Part shown: in pieces, positions 18,175 through 23,976 of the stretch
Layout: each line of letters begins with the position of its first letter
Position numbering within the stretch: the first letter of the stretch is position 1
IMG/VR virus record: IMGVR_UViG_3300033571_023745
Span: 1-26,951 of that record
DNA: 26,951 nucleotides
DNA from: a virus
Reading direction: 5' to 3' (one strand)
The notes under the pieces: model-generated
Databases searched by the model: none
What the model saw: the letters and a program-made list of their open reading frames with translations, nothing else
Told to the model about the DNA's origin: nothing
Translations under genes and position numbers: made by a program

Positions 18175-18918
18175 TTAAAACTTTACATAACCATTTTCTA
18201 TATAAAAACAATATCCATTTTTAAATATGTCATGTAATTTTTTAGAAATTTTAGTTATATGAGATGTTTTAACTTCAACCATTTCACGAATATAGATATA
18301 AAGAGCTTTTTTATTAAAGATATCTAAATTTTCTCTTTTACGAAATAATTCTAAAACAGCATCTGCTACTTTATAATCTTCTTCTTTTGGAAATAATTTG
18401 AATAAATTGTCATCACAATATTTTAAATATTTATCCATAAATCTAGATAATTTATCTAAACTATTTCCTTTTTCCTCTAAAATTTCAATATCATATTGAA
18501 GATCATTACTTAATGATTTAGAAAAATTACCTTCATTATCACCATCAAAATTAAAAGTATCAATATCAATATGTTCAATTTTCTTTTTATAGTTTTTAGT
18601 ATTATTGAAAATTAAATAACGTTTAGCAATAGTTCCAAAATAAGAATATGCTTTAGCTCCTTTTGAAGGGTCAAATAAGTGAATTTTACTGAGTAGGAAT
18701 GTGATTACCTCGTGTTGTAGATCTTCAATATTTTCAACTTCTGTATGATAGAATTTAAAAGTATGGATGATATTTTCTGTTAATTTAAAAAAAGCATAAT
18801 GGATTTTATCTCTATATAATCGGGAACGATGTTCAAAATCAGTAGAATGATTATATTCCATTATAGCTAATTCAGTGTCCTTTGTAAAGTAAGGTATACT
18901 TTTTGCTTTTTTAGCCAT
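18175..18918 (-). CDS. Late-transcription sigma factor, gp55-like
   Basis: The core region at residues about 62-105 (ENIEDLQHEVITFLLSKIHL, then FDPSKGAKAYSYFGTIAKRY) matches the sigma region 2 signature of T4 gp55. Hallmarks are the FDPxKG turn and the aromatic A-Y-x-Y-F segment used in DNA melting. At 247 residues it is longer than T4 gp55 (185), with an acidic insert around 120-145 and a lysine-rich C-terminus. It would direct host RNA polymerase to late promoters and so control the virion genes downstream. No SD is seen. No gp33-like coactivator was found in the window. Confidence 0.82.
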   Translation of the reverse strand: MAKKAKSIPYFTKDTELAIMEYNHSTDFEHRSRLYRDKIHYAFFKLTENIIHTFKFYHTEVENIEDLQHEVITFLLSKIHLFDPSKGAKAYSYFGTIAKRYLIFNNTKNYKKKIEHIDIDTFNFDGDNEGNFSKSLSNDLQYDIEILEEKGNSLDKLSRFMDKYLKYCDDNLFKLFPKEEDYKVADAVLELFRKRENLDIFNKKALYIYIREMVEVKTSHITKISKKLHDIFKNGYCFYIENGYVKF

Positions 18919-18919
18919 A

Positions 18920-19192
18920 TTAGTTTAAAATGTATTGTTTTAATTTATCAGACATATTTTTTACTTCTTTAAAAAACCATCCAATTTCATCATCAGATTT
19001 AAAAGCACCTAATGTATCTAGTTCTTGGATACGTTGTTCACAATAAAAAATATCTTGAGATAAATTATCTAAAATTTGTTGTTGTTTAATAGTAATATCC
19101 TCTAATTGTTCGTTTTTCTTCAATAAATTAAATGTTGTATAAATGAATACACAAGATACAATTATTAAAATATTTAACAGTATTATAATCAT
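18920..19192 (-). CDS. Single-pass membrane protein with coiled coil
   Basis: Residues 2-23 (IIILLNILIIVSCVFIYTTF) are one transmembrane helix, followed by a coiled-coil segment (KNEQLEDITIKQQQILDNLS) and an acidic DDEIGWFFKEVK motif. The 90-residue form is typical of small phage inner-membrane proteins. It lies 1 nt upstream of the sigma gene start, so it shares that operon. Function unknown; a link to lysis or membrane-bound replication is a guess. Confidence 0.65.
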   Translation of the reverse strand: MIIILLNILIIVSCVFIYTTFNLLKKNEQLEDITIKQQQILDNLSQDIFYCEQRIQELDTLGAFKSDDEIGWFFKEVKNMSDKLKQYILN

Positions 19193-19195
19193 ATA

Positions 19196-19987
19196 TTAAT
19201 TAAAAAAATCATCCATTAAACCTTTAAGTCCTTCACTTTTAACATTAGAAAGTGCTTTTTGTTTAGTTGGTTGTTTTTTAGATGAATCTGATTTGGATAA
19301 ATTAAAGTTTGTCTTTTTGGTTGGTTGATCACTATTTAATTTAGGTAACCACTCTTGTTCAAATTCAATACGAGCGGCCATCAAATCAGCCTGATGTACT
19401 ATATAAGGAAGGGATGTACGGGGTTTTTGTTCTGGGAGGTAAGTCATTAAATACTTTTTATTTGCCTCATCATATAAACCATCGTGAGTCTGAATGGTGA
19501 TCATTTCATTAAAGGTATACTGAATACCATGAGACTGAAGGAGATATAAACCTCTATCGGGAACAGAAGCAAAAGATACCTTGGTATTAAACATATAATC
19601 TTCTCCAAGTTTATCCTTACGCCATTGGTCTGTCTGGGGAATATAGGCTTCATGTTCCTCATCCCCCATCTTACCAAGATCATGATTTAGAGCTGAAAAG
19701 ATTAATTCCTCACGGGTATAAGTAGAGGAATCGGCTCCCATTTTTTCCCATAAATTATGTAACTCTATAGCACAATTAATAACACGGATAACATGATCAA
19801 CATATCCGCCTGGGAATGAATTATGATATTCTTTTTTATGTGCGGCAGGCATCATAATTAATCTTTCAGAATATTGATTGTAAAATTCTAAAAGTCTAGA
19901 ACCTCTATCTCCAGAAATTTCATTCTCAATAATATTGAGTAATATTTCCCAATTTTCTTGAATCTTCTCAGCTGTTAACATAACCAT
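19196..19987 (-). CDS. HD-domain phosphohydrolase
   Basis: In this 263-residue protein the metal ligands of an HD domain are visible: H65 in YVDHVIRV, H102-D103 in NHDLGK, a later histidine in QTHDG and an Asp in HQADLMAARIE. HNSFPGGYVDH at 55-65 resembles that of the YfbR/KH-type HD phosphohydrolases. The C-terminal about 40 residues are lysine- and serine-rich and probably flexible. Candidate substrates are nucleotides or cyclic signalling nucleotides. The start could also be the second Met (residue 3). It precedes the membrane protein and sigma genes in one run. Confidence 0.78.
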   Translation of the reverse strand: MVMLTAEKIQENWEILLNIIENEISGDRGSRLLEFYNQYSERLIMMPAAHKKEYHNSFPGGYVDHVIRVINCAIELHNLWEKMGADSSTYTREELIFSALNHDLGKMGDEEHEAYIPQTDQWRKDKLGEDYMFNTKVSFASVPDRGLYLLQSHGIQYTFNEMITIQTHDGLYDEANKKYLMTYLPEQKPRTSLPYIVHQADLMAARIEFEQEWLPKLNSDQPTKKTNFNLSKSDSSKKQPTKQKALSNVKSEGLKGLMDDFFN

Positions 19988-20002
19988 AATATAATAAAAG
20001 GA

Positions 20003-20203
20003 TTAATATAATCCAAATCCTTCTTCAGGAGATAAAGGTTCTCTTCTAACCATTGATTGAAATTCCTCAATTTGGTCTTGGAGTTGTTCCAAAACTTGCA
20101 TGTAGGTTTCAACAGGTTCTTGTCTTTGTACAATAAATTTTAAACGTTGGATATTACCTAGTATAACATCTAATCTACGTTCCATTAAGTCTCTATTTTT
20201 CAT
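20003..20203 (-). CDS. Small helical hypothetical protein
   Basis: The 66-residue protein is highly charged and predicted helical: MERRLDVILGNIQRLKFIVQ, then VLEQLQDQIEEFQSMVRREP. It ends in EEGFGLY, a tail of unusual conservation type. It is the first gene after the 117-nt gap that carries a candidate Bacteroidota-type promoter (20302-20332), so it may head the operon down to the sigma gene. Function unknown. Confidence 0.6.
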   Translation of the reverse strand: MKNRDLMERRLDVILGNIQRLKFIVQRQEPVETYMQVLEQLQDQIEEFQSMVRREPLSPEEGFGLY

Positions 20204-20301
20204 ATAATTTTAATTGATTGTTTCATTATCACCCCCGGGTACCATTTTCCCCTTTTTCCCATTCATTCCTCTATTCACTTATGGCTCCTTAAACCGTAGC
20301 C

Positions 20302-20332
20302 CAAATATACAAGAAAGAAGTTATGAGGGCAA
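20302..20332 (-). promoter_or_regulatory. Candidate host-type promoter (TTG-N20-TATATTTG)
   Basis: On the minus strand, TTG and TATATTTG are separated by 20 nt, which fits the TTG-N17-23-TAnnTTTG consensus known for Bacteroidota primary-sigma promoters. The rest of the gap to 20204 would be a leader of about 90 nt. It contains G-rich stretches and a possible 8-codon frame ending on the next start, which I do not call as a gene. Confidence 0.35.
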
Positions 20333-20728
20333 GTTTTCTTTATATAAGTCTTGAAATTTCTTCAAAACAGTACACTTTTCATACTCTTCTGTATATATAA
20401 AGTGATTCATGCATGCCTCTAAGGCAAACTTAAATTTAGGGTCTAAATTATTTTGTATTATTTGTTTATGTTTTTCAAAGTTAATTTCTTCCAAGTATTC
20501 AAAAGCCTTTCGATAAATTTGGCTCGTAATAAAATCTTTTACATATTCAACCTCAACTCCAGGATCTGCATGTGAAATTGAAAATCTTAAAATATTAGGA
20601 ATATTAGATACCCACTTTTTAAACATTCCAACTTTATAAGCTGGATGTTCATATATATCTAAAACAGAAGATTCAACACTACCTTCACCCTCAGGGGAAA
20701 ATAACCCAAAAATTCTATCTATATCCAT
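20321..20728 (-). CDS. Hypothetical phage protein
   Basis: The 135-residue protein is of mixed helix. The N-terminus is acidic (IFGLFSPEGEGSVESS). The C-terminal half, with KFALEACMNHFIYTEEYEKC and then TVLKKFQDLY, has the EEYEKC-x-x-L pattern seen in UvrB/UvrC-type helical hairpins, but the match is weak. The ATATTTATA motif lies 3 nt before the ATG. The stop overlaps the candidate promoter of the next gene. Function unknown. Confidence 0.65.
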   Translation of the reverse strand: MDIDRIFGLFSPEGEGSVESSVLDIYEHPAYKVGMFKKWVSNIPNILRFSISHADPGVEVEYVKDFITSQIYRKAFEYLEEINFEKHKQIIQNNLDPKFKFALEACMNHFIYTEEYEKCTVLKKFQDLYKENLPS

Positions 20729-20731
20729 ATA

Positions 20732-20740
20732 TATAAATAT
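20732..20740 (-). promoter_or_regulatory. ATATTTATA start-proximal motif
   Basis: It lies 3 nt before the ATG at 20728. Confidence 0.45.
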
Positions 20741-20748
20741 ATGGTAGA

Positions 20749-20919
20749 TTATTTTCTATAAATTGTATCTATTGTAATTTGGAGACTATCGTTTGTAACT
20801 TCTAATTTTTCACACTTTTCTTCTACCTTAACGTGATGTTGACCTAAAGCCAAAATATTAATTAATATAATAATTATAAAAAATATAAATATTAAAGAAT
20901 AAGAGGTGGAGCGTTTCAT
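20749..20919 (-). CDS. Small membrane-anchored protein, 56 residues
   Basis: An ATG at 20919 opens a 56-codon frame ending at 20749. The start is basic (MKRSTSYS), then about 17 very hydrophobic residues (LIFIFFIIIILINILAL) form a membrane helix. A polar tail with KVEEKCEKLEVTNDSLQ follows and may be a short coiled coil. The start is 4 nt after the stop of the holin-like gene, so the two are probably coupled. The layout (N-terminal anchor, periplasmic helix) is that of a small spanin-like protein, but this is only a possibility. Confidence 0.6.
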   Translation of the reverse strand: MKRSTSYSLIFIFFIIIILINILALGQHHVKVEEKCEKLEVTNDSLQITIDTIYRK

Positions 20920-20923
20920 AAAC

Positions 20924-21220
20924 TTACTTTCGGCGTGATGTCGGTTTTGATAAAATTATATCTCTTAATTCACGCATTGCCTCAGTATTATTTTCAATTA
21001 TATTCATAAGTTTATGTTGATCTTCACGAATATAATCATTCATTTCTTTTTGTAGATCATCTACTTTTTCTTTTAACCTTTCTTCACTTGCTAGCTGTCT
21101 TTTTAACAAATACCAAACGGCAGCAGCTAAGCCTAAAGTGGTAATTCCTAATACACCATATTGTGTTAAAATTCCAAAAACACCAAAATCATTGGTGGAT
21201 TGTAAAATAGTTAAAAGCAT
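20924..21220 (-). CDS. BhlA-like holin candidate
   Basis: The 98-residue protein has one N-terminal membrane segment (VLGITTLGLAAAVWYLLKRQ, about residues 22-41) followed by a charged coiled coil (EERLKEKVDDLQKEMNDYIR) and a basic C-terminus (SKPTSRRK). This architecture is that of BhlA/UviB-type holins and bacteriocin-release proteins. No endolysin is visible in the window, so a lysis role rests on architecture alone. A 6-bp hairpin lies just before the ATG. Confidence 0.5.
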   Translation of the reverse strand: MLLTILQSTNDFGVFGILTQYGVLGITTLGLAAAVWYLLKRQLASEERLKEKVDDLQKEMNDYIREDQHKLMNIIENNTEAMRELRDIILSKPTSRRK

Positions 21221-21226
21221 ATTTTA

Positions 21227-21244
21227 ATTGGCTAATTTGCCAAT
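21227..21244. promoter_or_regulatory. Stem-loop next to the holin-like gene start
   Basis: ATTGGC and GCCAAT form a perfect 6-bp stem around a 6-nt loop. On the mRNA it lies 7-24 nt before the ATG at 21220, where it could mask or expose the initiation region. No function is shown. Confidence 0.4.
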
Positions 21245-21250
21245 AAATAT

Positions 21251-21268
21251 AAAAAAGGGTCAAGCCCT
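21251..21268 (-). terminator. Weak intrinsic terminator after the T5orf172-type gene
   Basis: On the minus strand AGGG-CTTGA-CCCT forms a 4-bp stem followed by six T residues. It lies 56 nt beyond the stop at 21324. The short stem makes it uncertain. Confidence 0.4.
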
Positions 21269-21323
21269 CTACATAGCGCGCACATATCTCACACCACTCC
21301 CTTATACGTATATACAAATATAT

Positions 21324-21932
21324 TTAATTTATTGGGTTATAATACTTTCCAAAGTTTTCAATTAATGAAATAGCATTTTGAATCTCAATTTCAAAAAATT
21401 CCCTATTGGACCTTGAACGACAAAATTCCAAATGTCGATGAAGGGCTTGTTCTAAATCATATGGTCTACCACATTTAAAACTAAATTCAACTTGCCAATC
21501 AACTAATGAGCCGGCATTGTTAATTTCGGAAACTCGTTTTTCTACTTGAGAGGTTGTAAAACCAATTTTCAAAATCCCAGGCCATCCTTCATTTGATAAT
21601 ATGTAAACAAAACCACCATTACCGTTTTTAGATAATGTTAGATTATCGCGGAAATATCGCTGTTTCAAGTATATAACATCCTCCCAACCATCATCCATGA
21701 TTTTGGATGGAATTAATGTATAATGTGTTATTCCTCTTAAATTATGACCCCCACCACCATCAGGTTTAACTTTAATTATTTCAAAACTGGGATCATATAG
21801 ACAATTAGATTCAACAAATTTCATGTAAGGAATATATGAAAAAACTTGGAAACCGCAAAGACTATTTATATACTTATATATGAAATCGAGGCAAAAAGAT
21901 TTTTGACCCTCTTTTTTTACGTTCTTTGACAT
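21324..21932 (-). CDS. T5orf172/MUG113-type GIY-YIG domain protein
   Basis: The C-terminal half of this 202-residue protein is a clear T5orf172-type domain. It shows GGFVYILSN (residues 106-114), LKIGFTT (121-127), R133 in the following helix, EQALHRHLEF (161-170) and NREFFEI (176-182). These give the GIY-YIG nuclease core with its catalytic Arg and Glu. The first about 100 residues are of unknown fold, with a Gly/His loop GGGGHN at 59-64. Such proteins occur in T5 and many other phages; a nuclease acting on host or phage DNA is the usual inference. It stands alone, flanked by non-coding stretches. Confidence 0.78.
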   Translation of the reverse strand: MSKNVKKEGQKSFCLDFIYKYINSLCGFQVFSYIPYMKFVESNCLYDPSFEIIKVKPDGGGGHNLRGITHYTLIPSKIMDDGWEDVIYLKQRYFRDNLTLSKNGNGGFVYILSNEGWPGILKIGFTTSQVEKRVSEINNAGSLVDWQVEFSFKCGRPYDLEQALHRHLEFCRSRSNREFFEIEIQNAISLIENFGKYYNPIN

Positions 21933-22132
21933 TTTGTTTCAAAAGGGTTATATCCAACTTGTGTGTTAAATTAATAGTATATATACGGATATATGGGTCG
22001 GCGGGTAAAGATTGTAAAAGGGCTGTTTATATATCTAACCGCGCCTCTTTATATCACCAACATCGCGCGCCTTCTGCGCGCGTGGGAGCGCGCAAAATAA
22101 TCGCGCAAGAAAATCGCACAAAAGATGCGCGC

Positions 22133-22159
22133 AAAAAAAGCGCGCGATTTCTCGCGCGC
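22133..22159 (-). terminator. Strong intrinsic terminator with GAAA tetraloop
   Basis: On the minus strand GCGCGCGA-GAAA-TCGCGCGC forms a perfect 8-bp stem capped by a GNRA loop and followed directly by seven T residues. It lies 54 nt beyond the stop of the AT-hook gene and probably ends the leftward transcripts of the small-gene region. Confidence 0.8.
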
Positions 22160-22178
22160 CTCTCTACAACCAACAAAC

Positions 22179-22198
22179 GGCACGCCTTTCGGCATGCC
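22179..22198 (-). terminator. GAAA-capped hairpin just after the AT-hook gene
   Basis: On the minus strand GGCATGCC-GAAA-GGCGTGCC pairs over 8 bp with one U-G wobble. The following GTTTGTT is only moderately T-rich. It may act as a first terminator or as a 3-prime mRNA stabiliser ahead of the stronger one. Confidence 0.6.
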
Positions 22199-22212
22199 TG
22201 TTAACTAACACG

Positions 22213-22560
22213 TTATTCGGCTTTCTTCATGGCCGGACGACCACGTTTAACCGTTCCGACTTTAGCCAACCGTTGTTGTCTTGCACTATCCGGATTCACA
22301 GGTCTACCTAATGCAACATTGCCCTGTTTGGACAACCGCTCTTGTCTTGCACTATCAGGATTAACAGGACGACCACGTTTACCAGTTGATGGTTTAGACA
22401 AACGTTCTTGTCTTACACTATTGGGATCAACGGGACGACCTCTACGAGGTACATAACCGTTTTGTTTTTTATCTTCCATTTCTTTCAAACGTAATTGACG
22501 TGGTGAATTAGGATTAACTGGACGGCCTTTTTGTTTTGGTGTTACTGAATTTGTAGACAT
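22213..22560 (-). CDS. Multi-AT-hook DNA-binding protein with tandem 22-residue repeats
   Basis: The 115-residue basic protein is almost entirely repeats of a unit of about 22 residues: RGRPVNPDSARQERLSK plus a short linker. GRP cores occur five times, starting near residues 12, 41, 63, 85 and 107; the first linker is longer and the last unit is truncated. RGRP is the AT-hook core that binds the minor groove of AT-rich DNA. The second half, NPxSxRQxRL, is a repeat-specific helix. The likely role is to coat or bend the AT-rich phage or host DNA, perhaps as a nucleoid-like or regulatory protein. Its coding DNA is more GC-rich than neighbouring genes. The leader contains ATTT and ATT microsatellite repeats. 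Two terminators follow. Confidence 0.75.
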   Translation of the reverse strand: MSTNSVTPKQKGRPVNPNSPRQLRLKEMEDKKQNGYVPRRGRPVDPNSVRQERLSKPSTGKRGRPVNPDSARQERLSKQGNVALGRPVNPDSARQQRLAKVGTVKRGRPAMKKAE

Positions 22561-22604
22561 AACTTTTATTTATTTATTTATTATTATTATTATTTCTTTT
22601 TATT
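22561..22604. repeat. ATTT/ATT microsatellite in the leader of the AT-hook gene
   Basis: The plus strand has about four tandem TTTA units followed by about five ATT units immediately before the ATG of the AT-hook gene. The mRNA leader is therefore AAT/AAAT-rich and unstructured, which can favour SD-independent initiation. Length changes could alter expression. Confidence 0.6.
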
Positions 22605-22611
22605 ATATTTA

Positions 22612-22641
22612 AATATATGAAATATTTGTTTTGAATCTCGG
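22612..22641 (-). promoter_or_regulatory. Early-type promoter unit A
   Basis: CCGAGATTC, 11 nt, then TTCATATATT. It is the most divergent downstream box of the series. It drives the AT-hook gene and follows the stop of the 35-residue gene by one base. Confidence 0.55.
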
Positions 22642-22642
22642 A

Positions 22643-22750
22643 TTATTGTTTGGGGTTATTATTTGAACGATTTTTTTCTAACTTAATAGTTAATGCTATT
22701 GATACCCCAACCCATAAAACCAAAACCAATATTACTAAAATGTTGTACAT
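22643..22750 (-). CDS. 35-residue single-pass membrane peptide
   Basis: An ATG at 22750 opens 35 codons ending at 22643. The sequence begins MYNILVILVLVLWVGVSIAL, one hydrophobic helix, and ends in a polar tail rich in Lys, Asn and Gln. It sits between its own promoter unit B and unit A, so it is a monocistronic unit of the same layout as its neighbours, which supports it being real. Such mini-proteins can act on host membrane systems, but no function is known. Confidence 0.6.
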   Translation of the reverse strand: MYNILVILVLVLWVGVSIALTIKLEKNRSNNNPKQ

Positions 22751-22774
22751 GTTATTATCTTTTATTATGATATA

Positions 22775-22804
22775 ATTATACGAATGAATTGTTTTGGATC
22801 TCGG
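22775..22804 (-). promoter_or_regulatory. Early-type promoter unit B
   Basis: CCGAGATCC, 11 nt, then TTCGTATAAT, followed by TATATCATAATAAAAG up to the start of the 35-residue membrane peptide. Confidence 0.7.
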
Positions 22805-22812
22805 ATTAGAAA

Positions 22813-23013
22813 TTATTTATCTCCCAATTTGAATTGTTCGTAAACTTCATCGGCATCAATCTCTACATCAGTGTCGGGAAACATATGGACCAAGTACTTT
22901 ATGAAACGTAAACGTAATTGGGCTTGTTCCATTAATCTTTGTGATTGTAAACATTGGGCTTCAATCATAGCATCACTTAAGTGGCTTTTGATTGCTAAAC
23001 TTACTCTTATCAT
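22813..23013 (-). CDS. Small hypothetical protein, 66 residues
   Basis: The frame is open from 23052, but the first 13 codons coincide with promoter unit C, so the start is placed at the ATG at 23013 (MIRVSLAIKSHLSDAM). The product is helical (IEAQCLQSQRLMEQAQLRLR) with an acidic end (VEIDADEVYEQF). Function unknown. Confidence 0.65.
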   Translation of the reverse strand: MIRVSLAIKSHLSDAMIEAQCLQSQRLMEQAQLRLRFIKYLVHMFPDTDVEIDADEVYEQFKLGDK

Positions 23014-23034
23014 ATCTTTCTTTATTATGATATA

Positions 23035-23064
23035 ATTATACGAACGATCCATTTAAAACCACGT
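23035..23064 (-). promoter_or_regulatory. Early-type promoter unit C (degenerate upstream box)
   Basis: TTCGTATAAT is intact. The upstream box at the same 11-nt distance reads ACGTGGTTT, five of nine matches to CCTAGGTTC. It abuts the stop of the preceding gene. Confidence 0.55.
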
Positions 23065-23065
23065 A

Positions 23066-23260
23066 TCAATATTTGGGGCTGAATGGTATGCTAGTGGATG
23101 TGAGATCATCTTCCGCATCACCATTTGGATATAGCTTGGCCTTACACTCGGCCAACGTGCCCTTATGGAGCACACGAGCATTAGGATGTGATGGGATGGA
23201 TTGACATATTGCTACCTGTCTGTTTCCCCATATGGTGGTATATTCGTAAGCTACAAACAT
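23066..23260 (-). CDS. Small hypothetical protein, 64 residues
   Basis: The protein opens MFVAYEYTTIWGNRQVAICQ and ends in a polar, Ser/Thr/Pro-rich tail (DDLTSTSIPFSPKY). The body looks like a small beta fold with a short helix (LAECKAKLYPNG). It is 2 nt after the upstream gene, so both share promoter D. The gene is visibly more GC-rich than its neighbours. Function unknown. Confidence 0.6.
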   Translation of the reverse strand: MFVAYEYTTIWGNRQVAICQSIPSHPNARVLHKGTLAECKAKLYPNGDAEDDLTSTSIPFSPKY

Positions 23261-23262
23261 GC

Positions 23263-23505
23263 TTATTTACCTAACATTACATTGTTGAAGTAGCAATCAT
23301 CCAACCCAACCACTAGAGCATAATGCAATACACCCTCTATAAAATAGCGTTGTGTGGTATCTACCAACTTGTCTTTAGAGATCAATCTACCACGCTTCAC
23401 ACGAGATGGTTTATTGATTATCTTATTTGCATCCGCATCCGAGATGATAAATTGGCTTCCAACACGTGTTGCCTCTACTTGTGTGTCTTTTATTATTACT
23501 TTCAT
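23263..23505 (-). CDS. Small hypothetical protein, 80 residues
   Basis: The protein starts MKVIIKDTQVEATRVGSQFI and looks like a compact beta-rich domain with a basic centre (NKPSRVKRGRLISKDK). The central KRGR resembles half of an AT hook but lacks the Pro. It is the first gene after promoter D and its terminator-like hairpin. Function unknown. Confidence 0.6.
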   Translation of the reverse strand: MKVIIKDTQVEATRVGSQFIISDADANKIINKPSRVKRGRLISKDKLVDTTQRYFIEGVLHYALVVGLDDCYFNNVMLGK

Positions 23506-23513
23506 TATGTTTA

Positions 23514-23543
23514 ATTATACAAATAAATTAAAGGGGACCTAGG
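23514..23543 (-). promoter_or_regulatory. Early-type promoter unit D
   Basis: CCTAGGTCC, 11 nt, then TTTGTATAAT, ending 9 nt before the ATG at 23505. Its upstream box lies in the 3-prime arm of the hairpin at 23530-23567. Confidence 0.7.
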
Positions 23544-23567
23544 ATCAAAGTCCTAGGTCATCCCTTT
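23530..23567. terminator. Bidirectional terminator-like hairpin fused to promoter D
   Basis: GACCTAGGA (23536-23544) pairs with TCCTAGGTC (23551-23559), a 9-bp stem with a 6-nt loop. After a 2-nt bulge, AAAGGG (23530-23535) pairs with CCCTTT (23562-23567). It begins 3 nt after the stop at 23570. The trailing minus-strand sequence CCCCTTTAATTT is moderately T-rich. Confidence 0.6.
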
Positions 23568-23569
23568 CT

Positions 23570-23737
23570 TTAATCTTCATATGTTTCAAAATCTTCAATT
23601 TCTTCTAATTCATCAATATAATTTTCTATTACTTGACTAAAATCTTCCAAATCAAAATTGTGAGCATTTTCAATGTTGTCATCAGCTAATTGTTTTACTT
23701 GATTAAGTAAATCTTTCATTTTTTCAATTGTATTCAT
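23570..23737 (-). CDS. Small acidic protein, 55 residues
   Basis: The frame extends upstream to 23863, but those 42 codons run through promoter unit E and part of the preceding gene. The start is therefore placed at the ATG at 23737 (MNTIEKMKDLLNQVKQLADD). The protein is helical and very acidic at the C-terminus (YIDELEEIEDFETYED), like many phage DNA-mimic or inhibitor peptides. A specific function cannot be given. Confidence 0.65.
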   Translation of the reverse strand: MNTIEKMKDLLNQVKQLADDNIENAHNFDLEDFSQVIENYIDELEEIEDFETYED

Positions 23738-23762
23738 ATCGTTTTTTTTTTTATTATAATTA

Positions 23763-23792
23763 AATATACAAACTTTTATTTTAGAATCTAGG
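23763..23792 (-). promoter_or_regulatory. Early-type promoter unit E
   Basis: CCTAGATTC, 11 nt, then TTTGTATATT. The 30-nt unit is identical in sequence to unit F, including the spacer. Confidence 0.7.
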
Positions 23793-23801
23793 ATAATTAA
23801 T

Positions 23802-23957
23802 TTAGAATACCAAAAAATCAACAGCCATTTCCCCAGTTGGTTTACCATCTTTAGTAATTTCATAATTAGGGTCCATACCTGAATTAATAATATCCAAAAT
23901 TAATTCGTTTAATGAGTTAAATTTTCTTCCGTAGTAATTACAATTTAATGAATACAT
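23802..23957 (-). CDS. Small hypothetical protein, 51 residues
   Basis: An ATG at 23957 starts a frame reading MYSLNCNYYGRKFNSLNELI and ending GEMAVDFLVF. It lies between promoter units F and E, each at the usual distance, which supports it as a gene. The sequence looks like a compact alpha/beta mini-domain. Function unknown. Confidence 0.6.
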   Translation of the reverse strand: MYSLNCNYYGRKFNSLNELILDIINSGMDPNYEITKDGKPTGEMAVDFLVF

Positions 23958-23976
23958 ATCTTTTTTATTATACTTA

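Larger units (their letters stand above)
21933..22212. repeat. GC-rich structured island with 12-13-nt periodic CGCGC cores
   Basis: This 280-nt non-coding stretch differs sharply from the AT-rich surroundings. CGCGC cores begin at 22064, 22077, 22089, 22102, 22115 (CGCAC variant), 22128, 22141 and 22153, a spacing of 12 or 13 nt throughout. Adjacent cores can pair. A 7-bp stem (22064-22070 with 22076-22082), an 8-bp stem (22140-22147 with 22152-22159) and a separate GNRA hairpin (22179-22198) are visible. The spacers on the plus strand are A-rich. The right part contains the terminators of the AT-hook gene. The left part (21933-22040) is ordinary AT-rich DNA with no recognised site. Confidence 0.7.

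Noticed and set aside
20204-20300. Short frames (20 and 8 codons) in the leader of the 66-residue gene
   Set aside because: A leader peptide ending on the next start is possible, but the frames are too short and have no supporting pattern.
21926-22204. 92-codon plus-strand reading frame across the GC island
   Set aside because: The Arg/Ala-rich product is explained by the CGCGC repeats, and it overlaps hairpins and the terminator.
22229-22456. 75-codon plus-strand frame opposite the AT-hook gene
   Set aside because: It is the mirror of the tandem repeats of the real gene.
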